This document shows positions 1 through 7,875 of a stretch of 64,000 nt of DNA, in pieces. The DNA comes from Neorhizobium galegae (lineage in GTDB: Bacteria; Pseudomonadota; Alphaproteobacteria; Rhizobiales; Rhizobiaceae): NCBI RefSeq assembly GCF_017877055.1, contig NZ_JAGIPG010000001.1:496001-560000 (forward strand). Direction: 5' to 3'. The number at the start of each line of letters is the position of its first letter. The stretch's first letter is position 1. The notes beneath the pieces are model-generated. The model was not told the DNA's origin. It searched no databases and saw only the letters and a list, made by a program, of their open reading frames with translations. The position numbers and the translations under genes are program-made.

Positions 1-1000
1 AATCGATGCCGGTCGCTTCCTTGACGGCGTCGGGCATCGGCACACGCTTGAACGGGCCCTTGAAGGACAGTTCCTTGTCGCCGAACTTCACTTCGGTCGT
101 GCCGTGGATGGTCATGGCGAGCGTCGAGAACAGGCGCTCGACGAGGTCCATGATGTCCTCGTAGTCGGCATAGGCCCAGTAGCACTCCATCATCGTGAAT
201 TCGGGATTGTGCCTTGTGGAGACGCCTTCGTTGCGGAAGTTGCGGTTGATCTCGAATACCTTGTCGGTGAGGCCGGAGACCAGCGTGCGCTTCAAGAACA
301 GTTCCGGCGCGATGCGCAGGTACATGTCGAGCTTCAGCGTGTTGTGATGGGTCTTGAACGGCTCGGCGGTGGCGCCGCCATAGACGGAGTGCAGCATCGG
401 CGTTTCGACTTCCATGAAGCCGTCGTTTTCCATGAAGCGGCGGATGCCCGAGACGATGCGGCTGCGCTGCTGGAAGCGGAGCTTCGACTCCTCGTTGGTC
501 ATGATGTCGAGATGGCGCTTGCGGTAACGCAACTCGACGTCCGACAGGCCGTGCCACTTCTCCGGCATGGGGAGCAGCGACTTGGTGAGCATTTTGATGT
601 TCTGCGCGTTGATGGTCAGTTCGCCGCGCTTGGTGCGGCGCACGACGCCGGTGACGCCGATAATGTCGCCGATGTCGATCATCGGCAGCAGGTCGCGCGC
701 TTCCTGCGGCGTGGTGTCCTTGTGGGAGAAGATCTGCACCTTGCCCGACGCATCATGGATATCCATGAACATGCCGGAATTGCGCGAGGAATAGACCCGG
801 CCGGCGACGGTGACGATATCCTGCGTCTCGACGTCCGCTTCCAGGTTCTTGTATTTCTCGGCCAGTTCCGCATTGGTCATGGTGCGGTGGAAATGCGCCG
901 GATAGACGTCGCCGATCTTTTCGCGAAGGATGGCGAGCTTCTGGGCACGCACTTGCGTGGCGTCGGAGGAGAGGGCGGTTTCGGTCGTGTTCTCGGTCAT
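1..1000 (-). CDS. lysS: Lysyl-tRNA synthetase, class II (5' part, runs off left edge)
   Basis: Class II lysyl-tRNA synthetase, which attaches lysine to tRNA-Lys in the cytoplasm. From the ATG at 998-1000 about 333 codons are open and continue past base 1, so roughly the last third of a ~500-residue protein is missing. An OB-fold anticodon-binding domain (about residues 55-165, around VAGRVYSSR and FMDIHD) is followed by the catalytic domain, with motif 1 around FMEVETPML and motif 2 containing FRNEG and HNPEFTMMECYW. This is the class II family, not the class I LysRS found in some alphaproteobacteria. The next leftward gene upstream is gltX, 229 bases away across a palindromic repeat, so the two synthetase genes are probably transcribed separately. 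Confidence 0.95.
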   Translation of the reverse strand, partial: MTENTTETALSSDATQVRAQKLAILREKIGDVYPAHFHRTMTNAELAEKYKNLEADVETQDIVTVAGRVYSSRNSGMFMDIHDASGKVQIFSHKDTTPQEARDLLPMIDIGDIIGVTGVVRRTKRGELTINAQNIKMLTKSLLPMPEKWHGLSDVELRYRKRHLDIMTNEESKLRFQQRSRIVSGIRRFMENDGFMEVETPMLHSVYGGATAEPFKTHHNTLKLDMYLRIAPELFLKRTLVSGLTDKVFEINRNFRNEGVSTRHNPEFTMMECYWAYADYEDIMDLVERLFSTLAMTIHGTTEVKFGDKELSFKGPFKRVPMPDAVKEATGID

Positions 1001-1076
1001 CGTGTTTCGCCTTTTTCGGGCTAGTGTCTTTAGTCTAATCGGGCGATCGTTTTGTTTGCACGCCACCCACCGAATT

Positions 1077-1185
1077 CGTCATCCTCGGGCTCGACCCGAG
1101 GATCCATTCTTTCTGGCGGTGCGCCGCTCTGCACTCCACCCTTTTGGGGGCGGCATGGATCCTCGGGTCAAGCCCGAGGATGACG
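1077..1185. repeat. Long inverted repeat of the CCTCGGG/CCCGAGG palindromic family
   Basis: Two 31-base arms (1077-1107 and 1155-1185) are inverted copies that differ at one position, separated by 47 bases. Each arm is itself palindromic (CCTCGGG near one end, CCCGAGG near the other). This sequence type is a dispersed intergenic repeat in alphaproteobacteria. It fills the lysS-gltX gap and could fold into a large hairpin in the gltX 3' transcript, acting as a terminator or RNA-stability element. No trailing T-run was seen. Confidence 0.85.
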
Positions 1186-1228
1186 GTGAGGAGGCGCCCG
1201 TCAACAGCCACGAGAGCGCAGCGTAAGC

Positions 1229-2686
1229 TTACTTCCCGTCGCCCACCATCGAGGCCACTACCGTCGCCGCGATCTTCAGCCGCTGCCTGACGACCGAACG
1301 ACCGAGCAGTGCCATCGAATCGAACAGCGGCAGCGAACGCTGCGAACCGGACATGGCGACGAAGAGCGGTGGGGTGACGACGCGCAGTTTCTTGCCCAGC
1401 TTGTCGGCGATGGCACGCAGTTCGCCGTCGATCGACTCGACATTGAACTCGAGCATCTTCTCGAAATCGGCCTGAACGGTATTGATGATTTCCAGCGTCT
1501 CGGCCGGGCTGGTCTTCAGGCCCGCAAACGAGGCCGGCGTCAGGCCGACATCGCTCGACAGCAGGAAGCCGGCGAGGTTCGGCAGTTCGCCGAGCTTGGA
1601 AATGCGGCTCTGCGAATGTTTCAAGCCTTCGGTCAGGCGGCTGTTTTCCATCGCCCATTCGAGCACGCGGGAAACGAATTCATCTGGCGACAGTTTTTCG
1701 CGCAGCCAGCGGCCGTTCAGCCAGTCGAGCTTCTGGATGTCGAAGATCGCGCCGGCCTTCGAAAGGTTCTCCGGATCGAACTTTTCGGTCAGTTCGTCCA
1801 TGGTCAGCATCTCTTCGCCTTCGGCGATCTGGATGAAGAACAGGCCCAGAAAGTTCATCAGCGCTTCCGGCAGGTAGCCGAGCGCGGAATAATAGGAAAT
1901 CGAGGTCGGGTTCTTGCGCTTCGACAGTTTCGACTTGTCGGCGTTCCTCATCAGCGACAGGTGCATGAACACCGGCTGTTCCCACTCGAAATAGCGGTAG
2001 AGCAGGATGTGCTTGGGCACGGATGCCAGCCATTCCTCGCCGCGCGCCACGTGGGTGATCTTCATCAGGTGGTCGTCGATGACGTTGGCCATGTGATAGG
2101 TCGGCATGCCGTCGCCCTTGATCAGCACCTGCATGTCGACCGAATCCCACGGGATCGACACGTCGCCGTAGACGCCGTCGTGGAAGTCGCAGGAGCCCTC
2201 GGTCGGGATCTTCATGCGGATGACCGAGGTTTCGCCCGACGCCATTCGGGAGGTCACTTCTTCAGCGGTATAGCTCAGGCAGAGACCGTCGTATTTCGGC
2301 GGCTTGCCGGCGGCGCGCTGGCCTTCGCGCATCTGCTCCAGCCGCTCCGGCGTGCAGAAACAGCGGAAGGCATGGCCCTTGTCGAGCAGCTGCTGGGCAT
2401 AGGGCTGGTACATGTCCTTGCGGTCGGACTGGCGATAGGGACCGTAGGGCCCGCCGACATCCGGGCCTTCCGCCCAGGTCAGGCCCGTCCAGCGCAGCGC
2501 GTCCAGCACCTTCTGCTCAAATTCCAGCGTCGAACGCGTCGCATCGGTATCCTCGATGCGCAGGATGAATTCGCCGCCATGTTTCTTGGCGAAGAGGTAA
2601 TTGAAGAGCGCGATATAGGCGGTGCCGACATGCGGCTCGCCGGTCGGCGAGGGGGCGATGCGGACGCGGGGCTTCGTGGCGATCAT
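1229..2686 (-). CDS. gltX: Glutamyl-tRNA synthetase
   Basis: Class I glutamyl-tRNA synthetase of 485 aa, the usual length; it charges tRNA-Glu (many alphaproteobacterial enzymes also mischarge tRNA-Gln for the amidotransferase route). The Rossmann catalytic domain begins at once with APSPTGEPHVGTAY, the HIGH-type signature, and the KMSKS-type loop is KLSKRK near residue 250. The C-terminal part (about 330-485) is the helical anticodon-binding region. The ATG at 2684-2686 gives the canonical N-terminus; only a weak GAG-type ribosome site precedes it. It stands alone between the SLC13 permease and the repeat in front of lysS. Alphaproteobacteria often carry two gltX genes; which paralogue this is cannot be told from the window. 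Confidence 0.96.
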   Translation of the reverse strand: MIATKPRVRIAPSPTGEPHVGTAYIALFNYLFAKKHGGEFILRIEDTDATRSTLEFEQKVLDALRWTGLTWAEGPDVGGPYGPYRQSDRKDMYQPYAQQLLDKGHAFRCFCTPERLEQMREGQRAAGKPPKYDGLCLSYTAEEVTSRMASGETSVIRMKIPTEGSCDFHDGVYGDVSIPWDSVDMQVLIKGDGMPTYHMANVIDDHLMKITHVARGEEWLASVPKHILLYRYFEWEQPVFMHLSLMRNADKSKLSKRKNPTSISYYSALGYLPEALMNFLGLFFIQIAEGEEMLTMDELTEKFDPENLSKAGAIFDIQKLDWLNGRWLREKLSPDEFVSRVLEWAMENSRLTEGLKHSQSRISKLGELPNLAGFLLSSDVGLTPASFAGLKTSPAETLEIINTVQADFEKMLEFNVESIDGELRAIADKLGKKLRVVTPPLFVAMSGSQRSLPLFDSMALLGRSVVRQRLKIAATVVASMVGDGK

Positions 2687-2801
2687 GAAGAATGCTCTAT
2701 CTGTGGCGCGCGATTGGGCGCCAAGCCTGTTTTTGAAATGCGGATTGGCGCAGGCTTAGGCCATATTCAGCCGCGAGCGTCAAGGTTTTTGGCCTTGAAC
2801 C

Positions 2802-4574
2802 CTACCTTACCGGCCAGACATAGAGCAGCGCCGGCACGCTGACGAGGATGATCAGGAAAGAAAGCGGCAGGCCGAGGCGCGGATAGTCGGAGAACTTGTA
2901 GCCGCCGGGGCCGAAGACCAGTGTGTTGCATTGGTGGCCGACCGGTGTGAGGAAATCGCAGCCGGCGCCGATCGCTACCGCCATCAGGAACGCCTCCGGC
3001 CGAAAACCGAGACTGGTGGCGAAGCTCGCGGCGATCGGACCCATGACGAGCACCGTCGCGGCATTGTTGAGGAACGGCGTCACCGCCATGGCGGTGACAA
3101 GGATCAGCCCCAGTGCCCCCCAGGCCGGAAGCGTTGCGGCCACCTGGCCGAGCCAGCCTGCGATAAGCTCGCTGCCACCGGTCGTCCTCAGCGAATCCGA
3201 GACGGGGATCAGCGCCGCAAGCATGACGAGGATCGGCCCGTCGACCGATTTATAGAAATCGTTGAGCGGGATCGCCCGGAAGACGACCATGCCAAGGGCG
3301 GCCGTGAAGAAGGCGACAGGAACCGGAGCGATGCCGACGGCGGTCGCGGCCATAGCCAGCGCCAGGATGACCAACGGAATGAAGGCGCGACGCTGCGTCC
3401 CAAGCAGGATTTCCCGCTGCGCCAGTGGCAGCAGAGAAAAGTCCTGCAGCACCGCGGGCAGGTTCTTGCGGCTGCCTTGGAGCACCAGCACGTCGCCGGC
3501 CATTAGCGTCAGTTCGCCCAGCCGCTGTTTCAGCCGCTCGCCGCGCCGGCTGATCGCCAGAAGATTGATGCCGCGCGTATAGGAGAGCGCCAGTTCCTTG
3601 GCGGACAGGCCCTTGAGCGGCGATTCCTGGGTGATGATCGCCTCGACCGAGATCACGTCCGCCTGTGCCTGGCCGTTTTCCCTCAGCGGCTTGCCGGAGA
3701 GTTTCAGCTTGCCGCCGGAGACGATCCTATCCAGCGCGACCGACGGGCCTTCGAGGAGAACGGCATCGCCTTCGCGCAAGACGAGATCCGGGAAGGGTGA
3801 CATGCGGGCCGTTCCGCGCAACACGGCGGTGGCAAGCACCTCTCCGTCGCCGAGCTTCAGGAGATCGCCGATCGATTTTTCGAGGAGCGTGGAATCGGAC
3901 GTTACGGAGACCTCGGACGTGTAGTTCCTGATCTCCACCGCCTCTTCGATCGAGCTGTTCTCCCGGGTACGGCTCGGCACCAGCCAATGGAAGAACAGCA
4001 GGAAGGTGATGCCGACGACGGTGAGGACCGCCCCCATCGGTGTGAAGTCGAACATCGTGAACGAGGTGCCTGTCAGCTCCTGGCGCAGCCGCGAGACGAC
4101 AATATTGGGCGAGGTGCCGATCTGGGTCATCAGTCCGCCGAGCAGGGCCGCAAACGCCATCGGCATCAGGTATTTCGACGGCGAAACGCCGGATTTCCTG
4201 GCGAACTGGAAAGCAACCGGCATCATGATCGCCAGCGCCCCGATGTTCTTGATGAAGGCGGAAAGCACCGCCACGACGATCATCAACAGCGCCAGCTGGG
4301 CGTTCAGTGTGTTGAGGTTCGGAAAGAACTTCTTGATGGCGATATCGACGATGCCCGACCGCGCCACGCCGGCGCTGACCACCAGCGCGCTGCCGACGAT
4401 GATGACGATATCGTCCGAAAAGCCGGAGAACGCCCTATCGACCGGCACGACGCCGAGTGCGACGGCCAGCACCAGCGCGCAGCAGGCGACCAGGTCGTAG
4501 CGAAACCGGTCCCAGATGAAGACCACCATCATGATGGCGATGACGGAAAACGCGAGGATCTGCTGAGTGGTCAT
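2802..4574 (-). CDS. SLC13-family permease with two TrkA-C (RCK_C) domains
   Basis: Inner-membrane carrier of 590 aa in the divalent anion:Na+ symporter/ArsB-like superfamily. Hydrophobic segments form two halves (about residues 5-200 and 395-590) separated by a soluble region with two TrkA-C-type ligand-binding domains (about 215-290 and 300-385). This architecture occurs in bacterial putative sulfate, citrate or dicarboxylate permeases, so the substrate is open. The first half contains the GGLMTQIGTSPN loop and the second half the matching PVGHQCNTLVFGPGGY loop, the two re-entrant substrate/Na+ sites of the family. The ATG at 4572-4574 has AAGGA upstream. No transport partner or regulator is adjacent; gltX follows 115 bases later. 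Confidence 0.88.
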   Translation of the reverse strand: MTTQQILAFSVIAIMMVVFIWDRFRYDLVACCALVLAVALGVVPVDRAFSGFSDDIVIIVGSALVVSAGVARSGIVDIAIKKFFPNLNTLNAQLALLMIVVAVLSAFIKNIGALAIMMPVAFQFARKSGVSPSKYLMPMAFAALLGGLMTQIGTSPNIVVSRLRQELTGTSFTMFDFTPMGAVLTVVGITFLLFFHWLVPSRTRENSSIEEAVEIRNYTSEVSVTSDSTLLEKSIGDLLKLGDGEVLATAVLRGTARMSPFPDLVLREGDAVLLEGPSVALDRIVSGGKLKLSGKPLRENGQAQADVISVEAIITQESPLKGLSAKELALSYTRGINLLAISRRGERLKQRLGELTLMAGDVLVLQGSRKNLPAVLQDFSLLPLAQREILLGTQRRAFIPLVILALAMAATAVGIAPVPVAFFTAALGMVVFRAIPLNDFYKSVDGPILVMLAALIPVSDSLRTTGGSELIAGWLGQVAATLPAWGALGLILVTAMAVTPFLNNAATVLVMGPIAASFATSLGFRPEAFLMAVAIGAGCDFLTPVGHQCNTLVFGPGGYKFSDYPRLGLPLSFLIILVSVPALLYVWPVR

Positions 4575-4779
4575 GCCGTCCTTGATGTCGAGAGGACCGG
4601 CGGAAGGATCACCGCCGGCAGGAGGTAACGTGCGCTGCCGTGCCGCCCGTCAATGCGGGGATCGGTCCAAAGTTCCGGCGCGCCGAGGGCGGGGGGACGC
4701 CTGTCCACTGGACAATGAAGGCCGCTTCGCTAGGGTGTCGCGGCAGAACGACCGAATTGTTTTGAATGGAGATTTGTCG

Positions 4780-5322
4780 ATGACTGATGTTTTGAACGTG
4801 CCGGTGAAGCTGGCCGACGGCCGCGAGACCACGCTTTCCGAATACAAGGGCAAGGTGATGCTGGTCGTCAACGTCGCGTCGAAATGCGGCCTGACCAAGC
4901 AGTATGAAGGCCTCGAAAAGCTCTACGAGGACAAGCACGAGAACGGTTTCGTAATCACCGCCTTCCCGGCCAACAACTTCAAGGGCCAGGAGCCCGGCAC
5001 GGACGCCGAGATCGTCGAGTTCTGCCAGCTCACCTATGACGTCAAGTTCCCGATCTTCTCGAAGATCTCCGTCAAGGGCGACGACCAGCACCCGCTCTAC
5101 CAGGGCTTGACGGGCTCCGGCGTGCCGACCACCGGCGACGGCCCGATGAAGGAAAAGCTGCGCGGCTTCGGCATGGAGATCGAGGACGGCGAGATCGTCT
5201 GGAATTTCGAAAAATTCCTGATCGGCCGGGATGGTGAGATCAAGGCCCGGTTTGCGCCCGATGTCACCGCCGAAGATAGCCGGCTGGTGGAGGCGATCGA
5301 CAGGGAGCTGGCGAAGAACTGA
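4780..5322 (+). CDS. Glutathione peroxidase family protein
   Basis: Thioredoxin-fold peroxidase of 180 aa, reducing H2O2 or lipid hydroperoxides with thioredoxin or glutathione. The catalytic tetrad is visible: Cys in NVASKCGLTKQ (about residue 37, a cysteine codon, so not a selenoprotein), Gln in NNFKGQEPG (about 72), and Trp-Asn in VWNFEKFLIG (about 138). The ATG at 4780 is preceded by GGAG eight bases upstream; the frame stays open further upstream but that part has no homology features. It is divergent from the SLC13 permease with about 200 bases between, and no oxidative-stress regulator is next to it. Confidence 0.94.
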   Translation: MTDVLNVPVKLADGRETTLSEYKGKVMLVVNVASKCGLTKQYEGLEKLYEDKHENGFVITAFPANNFKGQEPGTDAEIVEFCQLTYDVKFPIFSKISVKGDDQHPLYQGLTGSGVPTTGDGPMKEKLRGFGMEIEDGEIVWNFEKFLIGRDGEIKARFAPDVTAEDSRLVEAIDRELAKN

Positions 5323-5435
5323 GGGACTCTCGTATAGCCGAGGCCCCAATCCCGCCGATAGATTGTAGCGACGAATACGAAGGTACGTGAAATCGCCGGA
5401 CGCCACGAAACAACCGGCGGTAATCCAACTTTCGA

Positions 5436-5798
5436 CTATGCCACTTCGGTGATCGCCATTTCCGCCGTAATGCGGTCCCACGGTACGGTGATGCGGCCGT
5501 CTTCGTCTTTTTCGATTAGGCCGGCTTCAATCAACGCGATGACGTCCGCATGCACCCCGCGATAATCCCGCTTGAGGGAATGGGCGATCTGGCGGATCGA
5601 GGAGGCGCCAGCCGCCTTCAGGGAACGCAGAAGTCGCCATCGATTGGCGGTCAGCACCTTCAGGAGAAGATCCATACTCTCGAAGGCGATCTCCCCTTCT
5701 TGGGTACTCAAATCCCCCGCGTCGATCCGTGCTGCAGCGCTCGCGGCATTTTCGAAAAATGCGCCCATATTCGAAACATGGATTCGAACTTCGCTCAT
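5436..5798 (-). CDS. HTH antitoxin-like DNA-binding protein (HVO_A0114/TumA type)
   Basis: Small protein of 120 aa with a winged-helix region at about residues 55-110 (LKAAGASSIRQIAHSLKRDY, then DVIALIEAGLIEKDEDGRI). It resembles the HVO_A0114-type DNA-binding proteins that accompany DUF6516/TumE-like proteins, where they act as antitoxin and autorepressor. Its ATG overlaps the stop of the upstream gene by four bases (5795-5798), so the two are translationally coupled. The order is toxin first, antitoxin second, the reverse of most type II pairs but typical here. The family call is from memory of sequence features, not a search. Confidence 0.75.
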   Translation of the reverse strand: MSEVRIHVSNMGAFFENAASAAARIDAGDLSTQEGEIAFESMDLLLKVLTANRWRLLRSLKAAGASSIRQIAHSLKRDYRGVHADVIALIEAGLIEKDEDGRITVPWDRITAEMAITEVA

Positions 5799-6082
5799 GC
5801 CTTCAACTCCCGGCGGACATCGTCCTCGAAATCCCTAATCATGCGCTCGAGGCTCACGAAACGATAATGTTCCTCGGGATGGCGATAGTGGCGATGATCG
5901 CCTTTGCCAGCCTCGTTGTCGTAACCGATGATCCTCTCCCCTGGGTTTCCGAAGAAAAACGAGTACTTCAACCCATGTGGACGTTCCGGATTGCGATCGG
6001 AAAGTTGCCAGACCTTCATCTGGATGATCTTTCCATCATCCAGATGAAATTTCCGATCCATGATCAAGGTCGCTCGCGCCAT
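5795..6082 (-). CDS. DUF6516/TumE-like toxin candidate
   Basis: Basic 95-aa protein that looks like the DUF6516 family, named TumE in the toxin-antitoxin literature. Typical features are the N-terminal beta strands (LIMDRKFHLDDGKIIQMKVW), the KYSFFFGNPGERIIGYDNE segment and the histidine cluster GKGDHRHYRHPEEHYRF. The C-terminal helix ends in FEDDVRRELKA. It is the first gene of a two-gene operon, with a perfect 14-base palindrome 12 bases upstream of its ATG. The ribosome site is weak; an internal ATG at codon 8 is an alternative start. Toxicity is inferred from family and layout only. Confidence 0.75.
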   Translation of the reverse strand: MARATLIMDRKFHLDDGKIIQMKVWQLSDRNPERPHGLKYSFFFGNPGERIIGYDNEAGKGDHRHYRHPEEHYRFVSLERMIRDFEDDVRRELKA

Positions 6083-6094
6083 ATGATGATCTAT

Positions 6095-6108
6095 ATAGCA
6101 TATGCTAT
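6095..6108. promoter_or_regulatory. Perfect palindrome ATAGCATATGCTAT, candidate operator of the TumE/TumA-like pair
   Basis: The 14-base sequence is identical on both strands and lies 12 bases upstream of the toxin-candidate ATG, within an AT-rich stretch where a promoter is expected. Antitoxins with an HTH domain normally bind such palindromes to repress their own operon. Binding is an inference from position and symmetry. Confidence 0.55.
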
Positions 6109-6177
6109 GGATGGCATCAACGAGGGCTGGCTCGATCTATACCGCAAATGGGAGACAACGGATAAGATTCGCTTGGG

Positions 6178-6942
6178 TCAATGCAGCGTCGTGCCGCCCG
6201 CCTTCTTCTTGCGAGCGTTTCTCGCCACCATGTTGAGCACCTCGACGCCGGCAGAGAAGGCCATGGCGGCGTAGATATAGCCCTTGGGTACATGCACGCC
6301 AAAACCTTCGACGATCAGAGTGCCGCCGATCATCAGCAGGAAGGCGAGCGCCAGCATGACGATGGTCGGGTTTTTCTCGATGAAGTTTGCAAGCGGGGTG
6401 GCGGCGATCAGCATCACGGTGACGGCGGCGATGACGGCGACCACCATGATCGGCAGGTGCGGGGTCATGCCGACGGCGGTGATGATGCTGTCGATCGAAA
6501 AGACGAGGTCGAGCAGCAGAATCTGGCCGATGGCAGACGCAAAGCTCATCTTGAGCACGTCCTTGCCGGCGCCGACCAGGTCTTCCCTGTGGTCGTCGAC
6601 ATCGACGGAATGGTGGATTTCCTTGGTCGCCTTCCAGACCAGGAAAAGGCCGCCGGCGATGAGGATCAGGTCCTTCCAGGAGAAGCCGTGGCCGAAGGCC
6701 TCGAAGATCGGGTTGGTGAGCTGGACGATCCAGGCGACGGTGCCGAGCAGGGCGAGACGCATGACGAGAGCCAGGCCGATGCCGATCTTGCGGGCGCGCT
6801 CACGGCTTTCGGGCGGCAGCTTGTTGGTGAGGATGGAGATGAAGATGAGGTTGTCGATGCCGAGCACGACTTCCATGACGACGAGAGTGACGAGCGCCAC
6901 CCAGGCGGCCGGATCCTGAACCAGCATGACGATATTCTGCAT
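6178..6942 (-). CDS. TerC family integral membrane protein
   Basis: Membrane protein of 254 aa with about seven hydrophobic segments. It shows the TerC-family acidic motifs in membrane segments: [14 protein letters not shown] near residues 20-35 and [16 protein letters not shown] near 135-150. Members are linked to metal efflux or loading of exported proteins (Mn in the Alx/MntX-type relatives) and to tellurite resistance; the ion here is not known. Two ATGs occur six bases apart; the second (6940-6942) is chosen because AAAAGGGA sits six bases before it, while it abuts the first. No yybP-ykoY-like Mn riboswitch was recognised upstream. Confidence 0.88.
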   Translation of the reverse strand: MQNIVMLVQDPAAWVALVTLVVMEVVLGIDNLIFISILTNKLPPESRERARKIGIGLALVMRLALLGTVAWIVQLTNPIFEAFGHGFSWKDLILIAGGLFLVWKATKEIHHSVDVDDHREDLVGAGKDVLKMSFASAIGQILLLDLVFSIDSIITAVGMTPHLPIMVVAVIAAVTVMLIAATPLANFIEKNPTIVMLALAFLLMIGGTLIVEGFGVHVPKGYIYAAMAFSAGVEVLNMVARNARKKKAGGTTLH

Positions 6943-7013
6943 CAACATTCCCTTTTTTCAATCGCAAGGCGTAATTGCCTGACCGATTTAAGGATTGATG
7001 AGCGGAAGACAAG

Positions 7014-7036
7014 AGGAGGTTGCGCTACAACCTCCT
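7014..7036. terminator. Hairpin downstream of tetR
   Basis: Perfect 9-bp stem (AGGAGGTTG and CAACCTCCT) with a 5-base loop, starting five bases past the tetR stop. On the tetR strand no U-run follows, so termination would be weak or factor-assisted; it could also limit read-through into terC, which lies on the same strand. Confidence 0.45.
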
Positions 7037-7040
7037 GAAA

Positions 7041-7742
7041 TCAGGCATGTTCTTTCGTTTTTGCGGTCACGGAATTGTCATGGACGCCATAGGCTGCCAT
7101 GAACACCCGGATCGCTCCCGTCACCACGTGGTCGATCTCCCGGAACGGCGGTACGTCGTCGAGATCGCCGAAAAGGCGGAGTTTGAAGAACGTGCCGCTT
7201 ACCATGTCGATGAATTGACGGGCTGCGAGATCCGTATCTTCCACCTTGAGATTGCCGAGCGCGACGTGACGCCTGATGAAATCGTCAAGGACGGTGCGGA
7301 CGTTCTGGGACGGCGAATTGAAAAAATGCCGACAGAGGCTCGGCAGGCGATCGACGACGCCGATCACGGTACGCATCGCCTCGATCACCTGCGATGCTGT
7401 GATATGCGTCGCAAAACCCATGCCGAAGCGGTAGAGGCCGTCCTCGACCTCCTCGCTGCCTGCAAGGATATCGCGCATGCGCAGCGTGATCCGCTCGCGC
7501 TCACGAGCGACAATCGCGCCGAAGAGATCTTCCTTGTTCTGGAAGTAAACGTAGATCGTCCCCTTCGAGACACCTGCCTCGCGGGTGATGTCGTTCATGC
7601 TTGCAGCGTCGAAGCCGAGCTTCATGAAGACGCTTTTCGCCCCGTCGATAATCTGCTCCCGTTTCGCCGGGTCCTCGCCCGCTGCGAAACGTCCGGCGGG
7701 AACCGGATCGGATCTTTCCAGTTTCCTTGTCTGCCTGGCCAT
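7041..7742 (-). CDS. TetR/AcrR family regulator, probable repressor of the divergent efflux pump
   Basis: DNA-binding repressor of 233 aa. The TetR HTH is at about residues 30-75 (AKREQIIDGAKSVFMKLGF, then MNDITREAGVSKGTIYVYF), preceded by a ~25-residue polar N-terminal arm. The C-terminal ligand-binding domain (about 85-215) includes VIEAMRTVIG and FIDMVSGTFFKLRLFG, resembling TetR_C domains found with RND/MFS pumps. It is divergent from emrA-emrB; two palindromes in the 133-base gap are its likely operators. The expected model is autorepression and pump repression, relieved when a toxic hydrophobic compound binds the C-terminal pocket. Confidence 0.92.
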   Translation of the reverse strand: MARQTRKLERSDPVPAGRFAAGEDPAKREQIIDGAKSVFMKLGFDAASMNDITREAGVSKGTIYVYFQNKEDLFGAIVARERERITLRMRDILAGSEEVEDGLYRFGMGFATHITASQVIEAMRTVIGVVDRLPSLCRHFFNSPSQNVRTVLDDFIRRHVALGNLKVEDTDLAARQFIDMVSGTFFKLRLFGDLDDVPPFREIDHVVTGAIRVFMAAYGVHDNSVTAKTKEHA

Positions 7743-7765
7743 TTCGATGCCCTTTTTTAATCTTT

Positions 7766-7783
7766 TCGAACCGAGCGGTTCGA
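7766..7783. promoter_or_regulatory. Palindromic operator, tetR-proximal copy
   Basis: Arms TCGAACCG and CGGTTCGA (8 bases each) with a 2-base spacer, centred 32 bases upstream of the tetR ATG. It shares the core GAACCG..CGGTTC with the second copy 45 bases downstream. Shape and place fit autorepression by the TetR protein. Confidence 0.75.
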
Positions 7784-7827
7784 TTGCTCTTGATATGTGT
7801 CATCGATGGGTCTATGTCAAGGTCGCT

Positions 7828-7841
7828 GAACCGATCGGTTC
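7828..7841. promoter_or_regulatory. Palindromic operator, emrA-proximal copy
   Basis: Perfect 14-base palindrome GAACCGATCGGTTC, followed by GA so that the right flank matches the other copy. It lies 35 bases upstream of the emrA ATG, where it would block the efflux promoter or its transcription start. Confidence 0.78.
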
Positions 7842-7875
7842 GATGGAATAAGACGCTCCCAACGGTAGATAGAAA

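Noticed and set aside
5370..5400. GGTACGTGAAATC resembling half of the LacI palindrome
   Set aside because: Only one half matches, with a mismatch, next to unrelated genes; consistent with chance.
6949..7040. Possible yybP-ykoY Mn riboswitch in front of terC
   Set aside because: TerC genes often have it, but the conserved internal loops are absent; the only structure is the simple AGGAGGTTG hairpin beyond the tetR stop.
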